Source: Flavobacteriales bacterium (GTDB lineage: Bacteria; Bacteroidota; Bacteroidia; Flavobacteriales_F; PHOS-HE28). From it: 64,000 nucleotides of DNA. The stretch's first letter is position 1, and each line of letters begins with the position of its first letter. Below the pieces are notes generated by a model that had not been told where the DNA came from, searched no databases, and saw only the letters and a program-made list of their open reading frames with translations. A program made the translations under genes and the position numbers. Below are positions 1 to 9,900 of this stretch, piece by piece. Where the stretch lies: assembly GCA_020635725.1 (NCBI GenBank), contig JACJZF010000009.1:114610-178609 (forward strand), written 5' to 3'.

Positions 1-663
1 AGCGCGAGCAATGTGATGGCGGGCCATGAGACCACCCTGCCGATCACGCTGGATCAGATGATCTACCATGCCAGCAGCGTGGTACGGGGCTGCCAACGCT
101 GCCTGGTGGTGGTCGATCTGCCCTTCGGCACCTATCAGGGCAACAGCAAGGGCGCGCTCAACTCGGCCATCCGCATCATGAAGGAGAGCGGAGCGCATGC
201 GGTGAAGCTGGAGGGTGGTCGAGAGGTGATCGGATCCGTGGAGCGCATCCTCACGGCGGGCATCCCGGTGATGGGGCACTTGGGCCTCACGCCGCAGAGC
301 ATCTACAAGTTCGGCACCTACGTGGTGCGCGCGAAGGAAGAGGCCGAGGCCGCGCGACTGCGGGAGGATGCGCGGCTGCTGGAGGAGGCAGGCTGCTTCG
401 CACTCGTGCTCGAGAAGATCCCGGCGAAGCTGGCCGAAGAGGTGGCGCGGTCCGTGAGCATCCCGGTGATCGGCATCGGCGCTGGCAGCGGGGTCGATGG
501 CCAGGTGCTGGTGGTGCATGACATGCTGGGAATCAATAAGGAGTTCAACCCGCGCTTCCTGCGGCGCTACGCCGATCTGCATGAGGTGATCTCCAACGCT
601 GTGGCCGGTTACGTGAGCGATGTCCGATCCAAGCATTTCCCCAGCGCCGGCGAGCAGTACTGA
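1..663 (+). CDS. panB: 3-methyl-2-oxobutanoate hydroxymethyltransferase (5' end outside window)
   Basis: Ketopantoate hydroxymethyltransferase: transfers a one-carbon unit from methylene-tetrahydrofolate to 2-oxoisovalerate, the first committed step of pantothenate and CoA synthesis in the cytoplasm. The frame is open from base 1, so the N-terminus is missing; against a usual family length near 265-275 residues, the 220 visible residues lack about 45-50. Family signatures are seen in order: TTLPITLD, PFGTYQ, KLEGG, GHLGLTPQS, VLEKIP (the segment carrying the active-site glutamate in this family) and IPVIGIGAG. The next gene, an RluA-type synthase, either overlaps its 3' end or starts just after it. 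Identification is firm; only the start is unknown. Confidence 0.96.
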   Translation, partial: SASNVMAGHETTLPITLDQMIYHASSVVRGCQRCLVVVDLPFGTYQGNSKGALNSAIRIMKESGAHAVKLEGGREVIGSVERILTAGIPVMGHLGLTPQSIYKFGTYVVRAKEEAEAARLREDARLLEEAGCFALVLEKIPAKLAEEVARSVSIPVIGIGAGSGVDGQVLVVHDMLGINKEFNPRFLRRYADLHEVISNAVAGYVSDVRSKHFPSAGEQY

Positions 664-1318
664 GCCGCAGGTGCTGCTGGAGGACCGGTGGCTGCTGGTC
701 TTGTGCAAGCCTGCCGGCATGCCGGTGCAAGCCGACCCCACGGGAGATCCCGATCTGCTGTTATTCGCGCGCCGCAGGCATGGCCATGGCGCGCAGCTCG
801 AATTGGCGCACCGCTTGGATCGTCCGGTGAGCGGGGTGGTGGTGCTGGCACGCGAGGGAGCCGCGCTCGTTCACCTGCATGGGCAATTCAGGTCCAGGCA
901 GGTGAAGAAGACCTACTGGGCCGTGGTGGAGGGGCTCGTTGCCGAAGAGGGCGAGGTCGAACTCGCGCATGCGCTCCGCCGCGACCCGCGCGCCATGCGG
1001 GCACGTGCCACGGAGAGCGACGACCCGAACGCGCGCTTGCGGGTGCGGGTGCTGGCACGCGGTGATCGCTTCACCTTGCTCGAGGTCTGCCCCGAGAGCG
1101 GGCTTTTCCACCAGATCCGCGCGCAGCTCGCCGCCTGGGGGCACCCGATCAAGGGCGATGTGAAGTACGGAGCGCGGCGCGGTGAGCGTGATCGCAGCAT
1201 CGGGTTGCATGCCCGTGCGCTGGAATTCACGCATCCGGGCACGCACGAGCCGGTGAGGGTCGTCGCTGAGCCGCCCACGGAGGGTCCATGGCCGAAGCTG
1301 TTGGCGCTGCGACGCTGA
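620..1318 (+). CDS. RluA-family RNA pseudouridine synthase
   Basis: Converts a specific uridine in rRNA or tRNA to pseudouridine. The motif HRLDRPVSG at residues 64-72 is the RluA-family active site, with Asp67 as catalytic residue; DRWLLVLCKPAG near residue 22 and FHQIRAQLAAWGHPIKGD near the C-terminus are also typical. At 232 residues there is no room for an N-terminal S4 domain, so it resembles the short TruC/RluE-like members; the RNA target cannot be told from sequence. The ATG at 620 overlaps panB by 44 bases; a GTG at 671, 7 bases after the panB stop, is an alternative start that would leave almost no leader before the catalytic domain. Convergent with priA, 6 bases away. Confidence 0.9.
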   Translation: MSDPSISPAPASSTEPQVLLEDRWLLVLCKPAGMPVQADPTGDPDLLLFARRRHGHGAQLELAHRLDRPVSGVVVLAREGAALVHLHGQFRSRQVKKTYWAVVEGLVAEEGEVELAHALRRDPRAMRARATESDDPNARLRVRVLARGDRFTLLEVCPESGLFHQIRAQLAAWGHPIKGDVKYGARRGERDRSIGLHARALEFTHPGTHEPVRVVAEPPTEGPWPKLLALRR

Positions 1319-1324
1319 ACGGCC

Positions 1325-3775
1325 TCACATCGGATCCACATCGATGATCAGCTGCACGGCCCTGTGCTCAGGCTGCGCGAACACGCGATCGATCGCCTCG
1401 CGCACGAAGCGCTTCTCTTCCGCATGCGCGGAGCGCCGCAGCTTCACCAGCAGGTTTCGGATGTGCCGGTCCTTCACCCAGGCCACGGCAGGGATGTCCG
1501 GTCCGAGCACGCGCTCGCCGAGTCCTTCGCGCAGCACCATGGCCAGCGATGCCGCGGCGGCCGCCACCCGTTCCTCTTGCCGGTGCCGCAGCGTAACCGA
1601 TAACAGCCGCATGAAGGGCGGATATCCGTGAGCGCGCCGGTGCTCAGCCTCGCGGGAGTAGAAGCCTTCCACATCGTGCCGCGTGACCAGGTCGAGCACG
1701 GCGTTGCGGGCATCGAAGGCCTGGATCACCACATGGCCCGGCTTCTCCCTTCGGCCCGAACGACCGGCCACTTGCGCCATGAGCTGGAAAGCCCGCTCAT
1801 GCGCGCGGAAATCAGGGAAGCGCAACAGGCTGTCGGCGCTGAGGATGCCCACGGTGCTCACATGATCGAAGTCGAGCCCTTTGGTCACCATCTGCGTGCC
1901 GACCAGGATATCGATGGCGCCTTGCGCGAAGCCGGTGAGGATGCGGTCCAGCGCTTGACGCCCACGCGTGGTGTCCTGATCCATGCGGGCCACGCGCGCC
2001 TCGGGGAACAGCAAGCCGAGCTCTTCTTCGATCTTCTCGGTGCCGAAGCCGATCATGCGCAACCGGTTGCTCGCGCATTGCGGGCAGTGCACTGGCGGTG
2101 GATAGGTGCGGCCGCAATAGTGGCAGCGCAGCTGATGCAGGCTTTTATGGTAGGTGAGGCTGACATCGCAGTGGTCGCAATTCGGGACCCAGGCGCAGCT
2201 CTCGCATTGCCATACCGGAACATAGCCCCGGCGGTTCTGGAAGAGGATGGCCTGTTCGCGCTTGGCGAGCGCCCCTTGTATGGCGTCGATGAGGGTCTGG
2301 CTGAAATGCCCGCGCATGGAGCGGCGGCGCTGGGCATCGCGCAGGTCCACGATGCTGATGCCCGGCATGGCCACATCGCCGTAGCGCGTGAGCAGCTCGG
2401 CGTAGCCGTACTTGCCGGAGCGCGCGTTGTACAGGCTCTCCAGGCACGGGGTGGCGGAGCCCAGCAGCGTCTTGGCGCCATGCAATCCGGCCAGCACCAC
2501 GGCCATGTCGCGCGCGTTGTAACGGGGCGCGGGATCGTGCTGCTTGTAGCTCGGGTCATGCTCCTCGTCCACAACCACGAGCCGCAGGTCAGCGAAAGGC
2601 AGGAAGAGGGCGGAGCGGGCGCCCACGATGATCGATGAGGCCATCTGCCGACTGGCCATCCGCATCCAGAGCTCGGCGCGCTCATGCGGTGGCATGCGGG
2701 AGTGGAACACGGCGATGCGCTCGCCGAAGCGGGCCCGCAGCCGTTCGATCACCTGCGTGGTGAGCGCGATCTCCGGCAAGAGGTAGAGCACCTGCCCGCC
2801 ATCGCGCACGGCTTCGTTGATCAGCGTGGCATACAGTTCGGTCTTGCCTGAGGAGGTCACGCCGCGCAGCAGCACCACCTCTTTCTCGCGGAAGCCCTCA
2901 CGCACCTGTTCCAGCGCCGCGAGCTGTGCCGGGGAAAGCGGCGGGCCCGGCGCATCGATCCGGCTCGCGGCGGGCACGCCGGCCTCGCGCTCATAGGTCT
3001 CGAAGAGGCCTTTCTCCACCAATTGCTTCAAGGTGGCGCTCGATGCGCCGCTGGCGTGCAGGAGCCTGTTCCGTTCCACCTCCACGGGCGCATCGCTCAT
3101 GCAACGGCTCAGCTCCACGAAGCGCATGAGCAGGTGCAGTTGCTTGGGTGCTTTGCTCTCCAGCTTGTCGAACCACTGATGCAGCGCCTCCTCGTGGTCG
3201 GATCCGGGTGCGAGCCTCACATACGTGGTCATGCGCGGCTTCCAGGGATCGCGCAGCTCTTCTTCCACGATCACAACGCCTTCATCGATGAGCCGTTTGA
3301 TGGCGGGCATCGGGTCCTTCAGCCCCATAACCTCGCCGGCCTGCTTCATGCTGAGTGCTTCACGTTGCACCAAGGCCTCGATCAGCAGCCCTGCGCGGTC
3401 AGTTCGGTGCGGCTCATCCAGCACGAAGGGGTTCACCAGGATGCGCGTCTCACTGCTCAGGTTCATCTGCCCCGGCAGCGCGGCGATCATCACTTCACCC
3501 AGCGTGCACATGTAATGCTCCGCGATGCGCTCCCAGAGCCGCAGCTGCGGTTGGGTGACTATGGGCGCCTGATCCAGCACGGAGAGGATGTCGCGCGGAA
3601 CGGCCGATGCAGGCGCTTGCTCCGTGAGCGTGCGGATGAGCCCGCCGTAGAGCTTGCCGCCTCGGCCGAACGGAACGGCCACGCGCACGCCGGGCTCCAC
3701 GCCCCCCATGCCTTCGGGCACGCCGAAGGTGAAGCAGCCAGGGACCGCGAGCGGAAGGATGACCTCGGCGTACAT
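1325..3775 (-). CDS. priA: Primosomal protein N' (replication restart helicase PriA)
   Basis: ATP-dependent 3'-5' DNA helicase that recognises stalled or recombined forks and reloads the replisome. The 816 residues show the PriA order: N-terminal DNA-binding region (RVAVPFGRGGKLYGG), Walker A GVTSSGKTELY near residue 304, the DEEH box (VVDEEHDPSYK) near 402, GSATPCLES, then a zinc-binding insert with CESC, CDHC, CHYC and CPQC pairs at about 520-570, and the late helicase motifs GTQMVTKGLDF and QVAGRSGR. The length is slightly above the E. coli protein, as usual in Bacteroidota. Stand-alone gene, transcribed towards rluA. All catalytic motifs look intact. Confidence 0.97.
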   Translation of the reverse strand: MYAEVILPLAVPGCFTFGVPEGMGGVEPGVRVAVPFGRGGKLYGGLIRTLTEQAPASAVPRDILSVLDQAPIVTQPQLRLWERIAEHYMCTLGEVMIAALPGQMNLSSETRILVNPFVLDEPHRTDRAGLLIEALVQREALSMKQAGEVMGLKDPMPAIKRLIDEGVVIVEEELRDPWKPRMTTYVRLAPGSDHEEALHQWFDKLESKAPKQLHLLMRFVELSRCMSDAPVEVERNRLLHASGASSATLKQLVEKGLFETYEREAGVPAASRIDAPGPPLSPAQLAALEQVREGFREKEVVLLRGVTSSGKTELYATLINEAVRDGGQVLYLLPEIALTTQVIERLRARFGERIAVFHSRMPPHERAELWMRMASRQMASSIIVGARSALFLPFADLRLVVVDEEHDPSYKQHDPAPRYNARDMAVVLAGLHGAKTLLGSATPCLESLYNARSGKYGYAELLTRYGDVAMPGISIVDLRDAQRRRSMRGHFSQTLIDAIQGALAKREQAILFQNRRGYVPVWQCESCAWVPNCDHCDVSLTYHKSLHQLRCHYCGRTYPPPVHCPQCASNRLRMIGFGTEKIEEELGLLFPEARVARMDQDTTRGRQALDRILTGFAQGAIDILVGTQMVTKGLDFDHVSTVGILSADSLLRFPDFRAHERAFQLMAQVAGRSGRREKPGHVVIQAFDARNAVLDLVTRHDVEGFYSREAEHRRAHGYPPFMRLLSVTLRHRQEERVAAAAASLAMVLREGLGERVLGPDIPAVAWVKDRHIRNLLVKLRRSAHAEEKRFVREAIDRVFAQPEHRAVQLIIDVDPM

Positions 3776-3879
3776 ACGGAAGGCAAAGGTGAGGAGCGCG
3801 GTCCGTCATCGGATTGTCAGCAATGGACAACAGGGCCTGGCGAGGGCAACACAACCAGGGCTTGGCTTGTCTTCTGATC

Positions 3880-4038
3880 ATGGCAGCCAAGAAGTCCGCA
3901 TCGGTCAGCAAGGAAGCCGCGAACAGGCCGGGTGAGGAAGCGTATGATCTGAGCACGCCGCGATGGAGCCGCTATTACCAGGCGATGCGCAAGCGGATCC
4001 GATTCCCGCGCTACTACAAGAAGGCGCTGAACTGGTAA
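3880..4038 (+). CDS. Small basic protein of unknown function (52 aa)
   Basis: Start chosen at the internal ATG at 3880, because the residues coded upstream of it look like untranslated sequence. The product begins MAAKKSASVSKEA and is strongly basic, with many Lys/Arg and an aromatic C-terminal half (RWSRYYQAMRKRIRFPRYYKK). There is no signal peptide or membrane segment. This composition fits a nucleic-acid-associated or ribosome-associated small protein, but no family is recognised and the function is unknown. It sits between divergent priA and a downstream sugar transporter. It could still be a chance ORF; conservation in relatives would decide. Confidence 0.45.
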   Translation: MAAKKSASVSKEAANRPGEEAYDLSTPRWSRYYQAMRKRIRFPRYYKKALNW

Positions 4039-4121
4039 GGCGGCCGTGCACAGCGCCATGTTAGCCGGGCGGCGACAGGGTCGTTAAGCGGTGCTGACCG
4101 CTCATCTAGTTTCACCGCCGC

Positions 4122-5435
4122 ATGAGCGTAGCGCGCGGCACCAACACGGCCATCGCCATCCTGGGCGGGCTCTTCTTCCTCTTCGGATTCGTCACCTGGC
4201 TCAACGGCCCGCTGATCCCCTTCATGCGGATCGCGTGCGAGCTCACCGATTTCGAGGCATCGATCGTGGTGCCCTTCGCCTTCTACGCCTCGTATTTCGT
4301 CATGGCGCTCCCTTCATCCATGCTGCTGCGCCGAACAGGCATGAAGAACGGCATGGCCATGGGTCTGGCCGTGATGGCGCTGGGTGCGTTCCTGTTCATA
4401 CCTGCCGCCCAGGCACGTTCCGCGGGGCTGTTCCTCACGGGCTTCTTCACGATCGGCACCGGGCTGGCGTTGCTGCAAACCGCGAGCAATCCGTATGTGA
4501 CGGTCGTGGGCCCCATCAGCAGCGCGGCTCGGCGCATCAGCATCATGGGCATCTGCAACAAGGTGGGCGGCATCATCGCTCCGTTCATCCTCGGCAGCCT
4601 CATTCTTGTTGATGCCGACGGGCTGAAGCTGGAGCTGGCGACCCTCACAGGTCCAGCGCGCGAGGCGCTGCTCGATGAACGCGCCGCGTTGGTGATCATG
4701 CCGTACACCGTGCTCGGGGTAGGCCTGGCCCTGGCCGCGCTGCTCATCCGCTTATCGCCGTTGCCTCCGCTCCAGGAGGCAGAGCAGCGCCAAGGCAGCA
4801 CGCCGTTGAAGCATCCGCAGCTCATGCTCGGCGTGCTGGCCCTATTCCTCTATGTATGGGCGGAGGTGCTTGCGGGGGACAGCATCGCCATGTACGCCGA
4901 GCGGCTCGGTACACCGCTGGATGTGGCCAAGACGTTGACGAGCGCCACGCTGGCCTCCATGCTGATCGGGTATGTGCTCGGCATCCTGCTCATGCCACGG
5001 GTGATCAGCCAACGCATCGCGCTCGTGGCTTCGGCAGTGATCGCCTTCGCATGCGTGATCGGGGTCATCGCGGTCGATGCCGGGTCCATGACGCGATTTC
5101 CCTTGATCGATCTGGGGGCGCTTCGCTTCCAATGGGTGGAGCTGCCGGTCACGGTGATCATGGTAGCGCTGCTCGGTCTGGGCAACGCGCTCATATGGCC
5201 CGCGATATGGCCCTTGGCCGTGGATGGCGTGGGCGATTCGCTCAAGACGGGCTCGGCGCTGTTGATCATGGCCATCCTTGGCGGGGCGCTGGCCGTTCCG
5301 GTATGGACCGCGATGTCTTCCGTTGCCGATGCGCGTACTTCCCAGGTCGCCTACTGGCCGCTGCTCGCGTTCTACGCCTACATCGCCTGGTACGCAGCCG
5401 TAGGCTCGCGCTGGCGGTCGTGGGGAATCCGCTAG
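4122..5435 (+). CDS. Sugar MFS transporter, FucP/GluP family
   Basis: Inner-membrane proton-coupled sugar symporter of the major facilitator superfamily. The 437 residues contain 12 predicted hydrophobic segments. The N-terminal FFLFGFVTWLNGPLIPF segment, the Y-Y-F-rich second helix, and LALLQTASNPYVTVVGP around residue 125 are characteristic of the FucP (fucose) and GluP (glucose/galactose) subgroup. Substrate cannot be fixed from sequence; no sugar kinase or isomerase genes lie nearby. A small hairpin (4087-4102) and a weak TAnnTT box at 4107 precede the start. Stands alone, followed after 93 bases by an unrelated lipoprotein gene. Confidence 0.9.
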   Translation: MSVARGTNTAIAILGGLFFLFGFVTWLNGPLIPFMRIACELTDFEASIVVPFAFYASYFVMALPSSMLLRRTGMKNGMAMGLAVMALGAFLFIPAAQARSAGLFLTGFFTIGTGLALLQTASNPYVTVVGPISSAARRISIMGICNKVGGIIAPFILGSLILVDADGLKLELATLTGPAREALLDERAALVIMPYTVLGVGLALAALLIRLSPLPPLQEAEQRQGSTPLKHPQLMLGVLALFLYVWAEVLAGDSIAMYAERLGTPLDVAKTLTSATLASMLIGYVLGILLMPRVISQRIALVASAVIAFACVIGVIAVDAGSMTRFPLIDLGALRFQWVELPVTVIMVALLGLGNALIWPAIWPLAVDGVGDSLKTGSALLIMAILGGALAVPVWTAMSSVADARTSQVAYWPLLAFYAYIAWYAAVGSRWRSWGIR

Positions 5436-5528
5436 ACCCGGCGTGTTGAAAACTGCATGCTGGCCGGGCGAGTGAGGGGGAGGCCCCCGGTTACCTTCGG
5501 TGCCGCAACTCCCATTCCATCGCGCAGC

Positions 5529-6431
5529 ATGACGGCTTCTTCCCGCTTCCTCGCACTGGCGCCCGGTCTCGTTCTGCTCCTGCTCGCCTCCTGTGGCGGC
5601 GGCGGCTCCCAGAGCGATGCTGTTGGCGCTGATACCCTGGCCACAGACACCACTCCGAAGGAGACCGAGCTCATCGGCTTGGGCGGCCAGTTCTTCAGCA
5701 TCCCTTCACCCGCCCAGGCGGCCATCGCCATCAAAGAGGCGGGACTGAACTACCAGCAAGGGGTGACCGCGCCGTTGGATAAAGGCGATGCCCGCACCAC
5801 CCGCATGGCCCAGGCCACCATGCTCGGGGTGTACGGCGCGGACATGTCGTACGTGACCGTGCACAAGGATGTGAAGCGCGTGCTCACCACGTTGGAAGCG
5901 ATCGAGAAGCTCTCCGCCAAACTGGAGCTCGGCAATGCGTTCGACCGCTCGCTCATGGAGCGCTTCAAAGGGAACATGGGCAACGAGGACAGCCTGCTCC
6001 GACTCAGCGGCATCGCGTTCCGCTCGGCAGACCAGTACCTGAAGACCAACGAGGCTGAGGATGTCAGCTCCTGGGTGCTCGCCGGCGGATGGGTGGAATC
6101 GATGCATCTGATGCTGGCTGATCCGGCCAGCGCGCAGAACCAGAAGATGGTGGCGCGCATCGGCGAGCAGAAGCGCACGCTCGATGCCTTGATCAACCTA
6201 GTGGGCCAATCCAACACCGATGGGCAGGCCGATGCGCTCCTCGCAGGGCTCCGGGAGCTGGGCACTTCGCTCCAGCACCTGAAGACCGCGTACGTATACG
6301 AGCCCTCGGTGACCGACGCTGCCAAGAAGACCACCTACATCAACGGGCGCACCACGGTAGATGCCTCGGCCGAGCAGATCGCCGACATCGCCGCCAAAGT
6401 GGCCACCATCCGCAACCTGATCCTCGCCTGA
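5529..6431 (+). CDS. Lipoprotein of unknown function (300 aa)
   Basis: The chosen ATG at 5529 gives a clean lipoprotein signal: basic start, hydrophobic stretch, then LLLLASC with Cys22 followed by GGGG, which predicts lipidation and surface or periplasmic location. The rest is mostly helical and hydrophilic, with repeated Ala/Leu/Glu heptad-like stretches (EAIEKLSAKLELGNAFD; GLRELGTSLQHLKTAY) and no cysteines after the lipid anchor. No family is recognised. A -7 type box (TACCTTCG) lies 30 bases upstream of the start. The next gene, coding another exported protein, begins 2 bases after the stop, so the two probably form an operon and may function together. Confidence 0.7.
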   Translation: MTASSRFLALAPGLVLLLLASCGGGGSQSDAVGADTLATDTTPKETELIGLGGQFFSIPSPAQAAIAIKEAGLNYQQGVTAPLDKGDARTTRMAQATMLGVYGADMSYVTVHKDVKRVLTTLEAIEKLSAKLELGNAFDRSLMERFKGNMGNEDSLLRLSGIAFRSADQYLKTNEAEDVSSWVLAGGWVESMHLMLADPASAQNQKMVARIGEQKRTLDALINLVGQSNTDGQADALLAGLRELGTSLQHLKTAYVYEPSVTDAAKKTTYINGRTTVDASAEQIADIAAKVATIRNLILA

Positions 6432-6433
6432 CC

Positions 6434-6850
6434 ATGAACCGGATCCTTATCGCACTCTCGTTCCTGGCCCTCGGTTTAGGCTCTCAGGCGCAGACCCTCT
6501 GCCAGCCCATCGCCACTCGTTGCGAGCAGCACATCACCGCGAGCTACATCCCCGATGGTCAGTTCTATCGGGCACTGCTGCAGGGCGAGGAGATGGCCGA
6601 ATTCAACCTCACGCTCTTCGGGGGCACCACCTACCGGGTGGCGGCCTGCAGCGGCGATTCCGATGGCATCCTGCTCTTCAATGTGTTCGACCAGGAGCGC
6701 AACCTGCTCTTCTCCAACCGCGACAACCACAATGCCCCCTACTGGGACCTGGTGGTGGCCAGCACGCTCGATGTGATCGTGGAAGCGCAGCTCGACCCGA
6801 GCAAGGCCGGCAGCGGCTGCGCGGTGATGCTCATCGGCTTCAAGCGCTAG
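6434..6850 (+). CDS. Secreted protein of unknown function (138 aa)
   Basis: MNRILIALSFLALGLGSQAQ is a classic Bacteroidota signal peptide with cleavage before or after the Gln near residue 20. The mature part is about 118 residues with four cysteines (LCQPIATRC, AACSG, SGCAV), suggesting disulfides in the periplasm or outside. The strand-rich pattern and FNLTLFGGTTYRVAACSGDSDG resemble the small beta-sandwich domains used for cell-surface proteins, but no named family is recognised. It follows the lipoprotein gene by 2 bases and is followed by a strong hairpin, so this is the end of a two-gene operon. Confidence 0.7.
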   Translation: MNRILIALSFLALGLGSQAQTLCQPIATRCEQHITASYIPDGQFYRALLQGEEMAEFNLTLFGGTTYRVAACSGDSDGILLFNVFDQERNLLFSNRDNHNAPYWDLVVASTLDVIVEAQLDPSKAGSGCAVMLIGFKR

Positions 6851-6875
6851 CGTCGTTCTCCCCGGAAACCTTTTG

Positions 6876-6900
6876 GCGCCCCTCCCGTTCAGAGGGGCGC
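6876..6900 (+). terminator. Stem-loop terminator after the two exported-protein genes
   Basis: Perfect 8-bp stem: GCGCCCCT at 6876-6883 pairs with AGGGGCGC at 6893-6900 around a 9-base loop. TCTTGT follows, which is a poor T-tract. It lies 25 bases after the stop codon and ahead of the ABC transporter start, the expected place for transcription to end. Confidence 0.6.
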
Positions 6901-6940
6901 TCTTGTGGGTGCCCTAAGTGGTTCCGTGGGAGAGGTACGG

Positions 6941-9900
6941 ATGAGCGAGAAGATCCTGAAGGCGCTGCTGCAGCTGTTCGCCATCATCGCCAAGGGCGAT
7001 GATTTGGCGCTGGCCGCACGTCCGGAGAACGCCGCCATCCTGGAGCGTTTCCTGCGCAAGCAGTTCAGTCCGGAAGCCGCGCTGGCGCACATGGCACGCT
7101 ATCAGGCCTTCGTGCGATCCTTCCATAATGTGGGCACCGAGGGCAGGCTTGGCCGCAAACGCGCCTCGCTCAACTCGGTGAAGGCCCTGCGGATCTGCAC
7201 CCAGGTCAACGAAGAGCTCACGCAGCGGCAGAAGTTCGTGGTGCTGCTGCACCTGCTCGAGTTCATTCATGCCGACGGCGCGGTCACGCCCGAGGAAGAC
7301 GAGTTCGTGATGACCGTGGCCGAGACCTTCAACATCGAGAAGAAGGAATTCGCGCAATGCCGCGCTTTCGTTTGCGCCGAGGCCGATACCCAAGTGGATG
7401 CGGATCACCTGCTCTACATCAACGCCTCCGCCTCCAACCCGATGCACCGTGCGAAGCACCTGCACGCCCACGGGCTCGATGGCGAGGTGCGCGTGCTGAA
7501 CATCCCGAGCGTGAACATCTACGTGATGCGCTACGAAGGGCATGATGAGGTGCTGCTGAACGGGCAGCGCATCGGCCGGGATGGCCACTACCTGCTGAGC
7601 AATGGGAGCAGCGTGCGCACGCCCAGCGGGGTGCCCATCTACTACAGCGATATCCTGCAGGCCTTCATGGCCAAGCAGGGCCGGGCGCGGATCGTCTTCC
7701 GCGCCGACGGCATCGAGTACACCTTCCCCAATGGGCGTGTGGGCTTGCACGAGCTGCACCTGGCAGAGGTGAGCGGCAAGCTCATCGGCATCATGGGCGG
7801 CAGCGGCAGCGGCAAGAGCACCCTGCTCAACGTGCTCAACGGGAACCTGGTGCCGAGCAAGGGCCACGTGACGATCAACGGGATCGACGTGCACGCCGAG
7901 CGCGCGCGCATCCGAGGGGTGATCGGCCATGTGAGCCAGGATGACCTCCTGATCGAGGAGCTCACGGTGTTCCAGAACCTCTTCTTCAATGCCAAGCTCT
8001 CTTTCGGCGATCTGAGCGACGCCCAGGTGGAGGAGCGCACCCTGCGCATGCTGCAGACCCTGGGGCTCTATGAGACCAAGGACCTGAAGGTGGGCAGCCC
8101 GCTGGAGAAGACCATCAGCGGCGGGCAGCGCAAACGTCTCAACATCGCCTTGGAGCTCATCCGTGAGCCCAGCGTGCTGTTCGTTGACGAGCCCACGAGC
8201 GGACTGAGCTCGCGGGACAGCGAGAACATCATGGACCTGCTGAAGGAGCTCGCGCTGAAAGGCCGGCTCGTCTTCGTGGTGATCCACCAGCCCTCATCGG
8301 ACATCTTCAAGCTCTTCGATCGCCTGCTGCTGATGGACCAGGCCGGACATCCGGTGTACTACGGCGACCCGGTGGATGCCGTGGTCTATTTCAAGAAAGT
8401 CACCGGGCAGGTGAACAGCGAGGTAGGGCAGTGCCAGGCCTGCGGCAACGTGAACCCGGAGCAGATCTTCAACATCCTGGAAGCGCGACTGGTTGATGAG
8501 TACGGGAACGAGACCGATCAGCGTCGCATCAGCCCGGAGGCCTGGAACGAGGTGTTCCGCGCCCAGATGGAGGTGCGCGTGGCGCAAGTGCCCGATGAGA
8601 CCTCGGTTCCCAAGAGCACCTTCACCATACCGGATCGCTTGGCCCAGCTGAAGGTCTATTTCAAGCGCGACCTGCTCAGCAAGCTGGCCAACCGCCAGTA
8701 CGTTCTGATCAACCTGCTCGAGGCCCCGGTGCTGGCTTTCTTCATGTCGTTCTTCCTCAAGTACTACGGCGCTACCGATGCTGCGGATTATGTGTACCGC
8801 GCCAACGACAACATCCCGCAATACCTGTTCATCGCCGTGATCGTGGCGCTTTTCCTGGGCCTCACCGTGAGCGCTGAGGAGATCATTCGCGACCGAAAGA
8901 TCCTGGCGCGCGAGAAGTTCCTCGACCTCAGCTGGCTCAGCTACCTCGGCAGCAAGCTCGGCATCATGTTCATTATTTCGGCCATACAGACCGGACTCTT
9001 CGTGCTGGTGGGAAGCCGCGTGCTGGGCATCGAGTCGCTCGGATGGGCCCATTGGCTGGTGCTCTTCAGCACCAGCTGCTTCGCGAACGTGCTCGGCCTC
9101 AATGTGAGCGCCACCTTCAATAGCGCCAAGGTGATCTACATCCTCATCCCGGTGCTGATCATTCCGCAGCTGCTCTTCAGCGGCATCATTGTGAAGTTCG
9201 ATAAGCTGCACCCCTGGTTCGCGTCGCAGAGGAGCGTGCCGGTGATCGGCAACATCATGGCCTCCCGCTGGGCGTACGAGGCGCTCGCCGTGACACAGTT
9301 CATGGAGAATCCGTACGAGCGCCAGTTCTATGCCTTCGACCAGCGCATGAAGACCGCCAATTGGAAGAAGGACCTCTGGTTGAGCGATCTGCAGAACAGG
9401 GTGGAGGAGGCTCGCCAAGGGCTCTCAGGCGGCGCTGATCCGGAGGAGCTGGCCCGTTCCATAGCGCTGCTCCGCAACGAACTGAGCAAGGAGGAGACGG
9501 AGCTCAAGGGATTCACGGTGAATGGGCTGGACCGCTTGACCCCGGAGAGCTACGATGCGGAGCTGCTTGATGAGGTGCAGCGCAAGCTCGACTTGCTCAC
9601 CCAGCATTATCGGGCCGCCTATAAGGAAGCCGAACGCCAGAAGGAGCTGCTCATCGGCCAGCTCACCGCCACGGAGGAGGACCGAGCCGCGTATTTCCAG
9701 CTTCTCGACCACTACCGCAACGACGGGCTGGCCGATGTGGTCACCAACAAGAACGACCTGCACGTGATCGTGGAGCACGATGGCGAGCTCATCCGCAAGA
9801 GCGATCCGGTGTACCTGGAGCCCGCGCGATCAGGCTTGTTCAGCGCGCAGTTCTATGCGCCGGCCAAGCGCATCATGGGCATGCGCATGAGCACGCTGTG

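Noticed and set aside
5476..5488. GGGGG/CCCCC hairpin as terminator of the sugar transporter gene
   Set aside because: The stem has only 5 bp with a 3-base loop, no T-tract follows, and it is directly next to the promoter box of the following gene.
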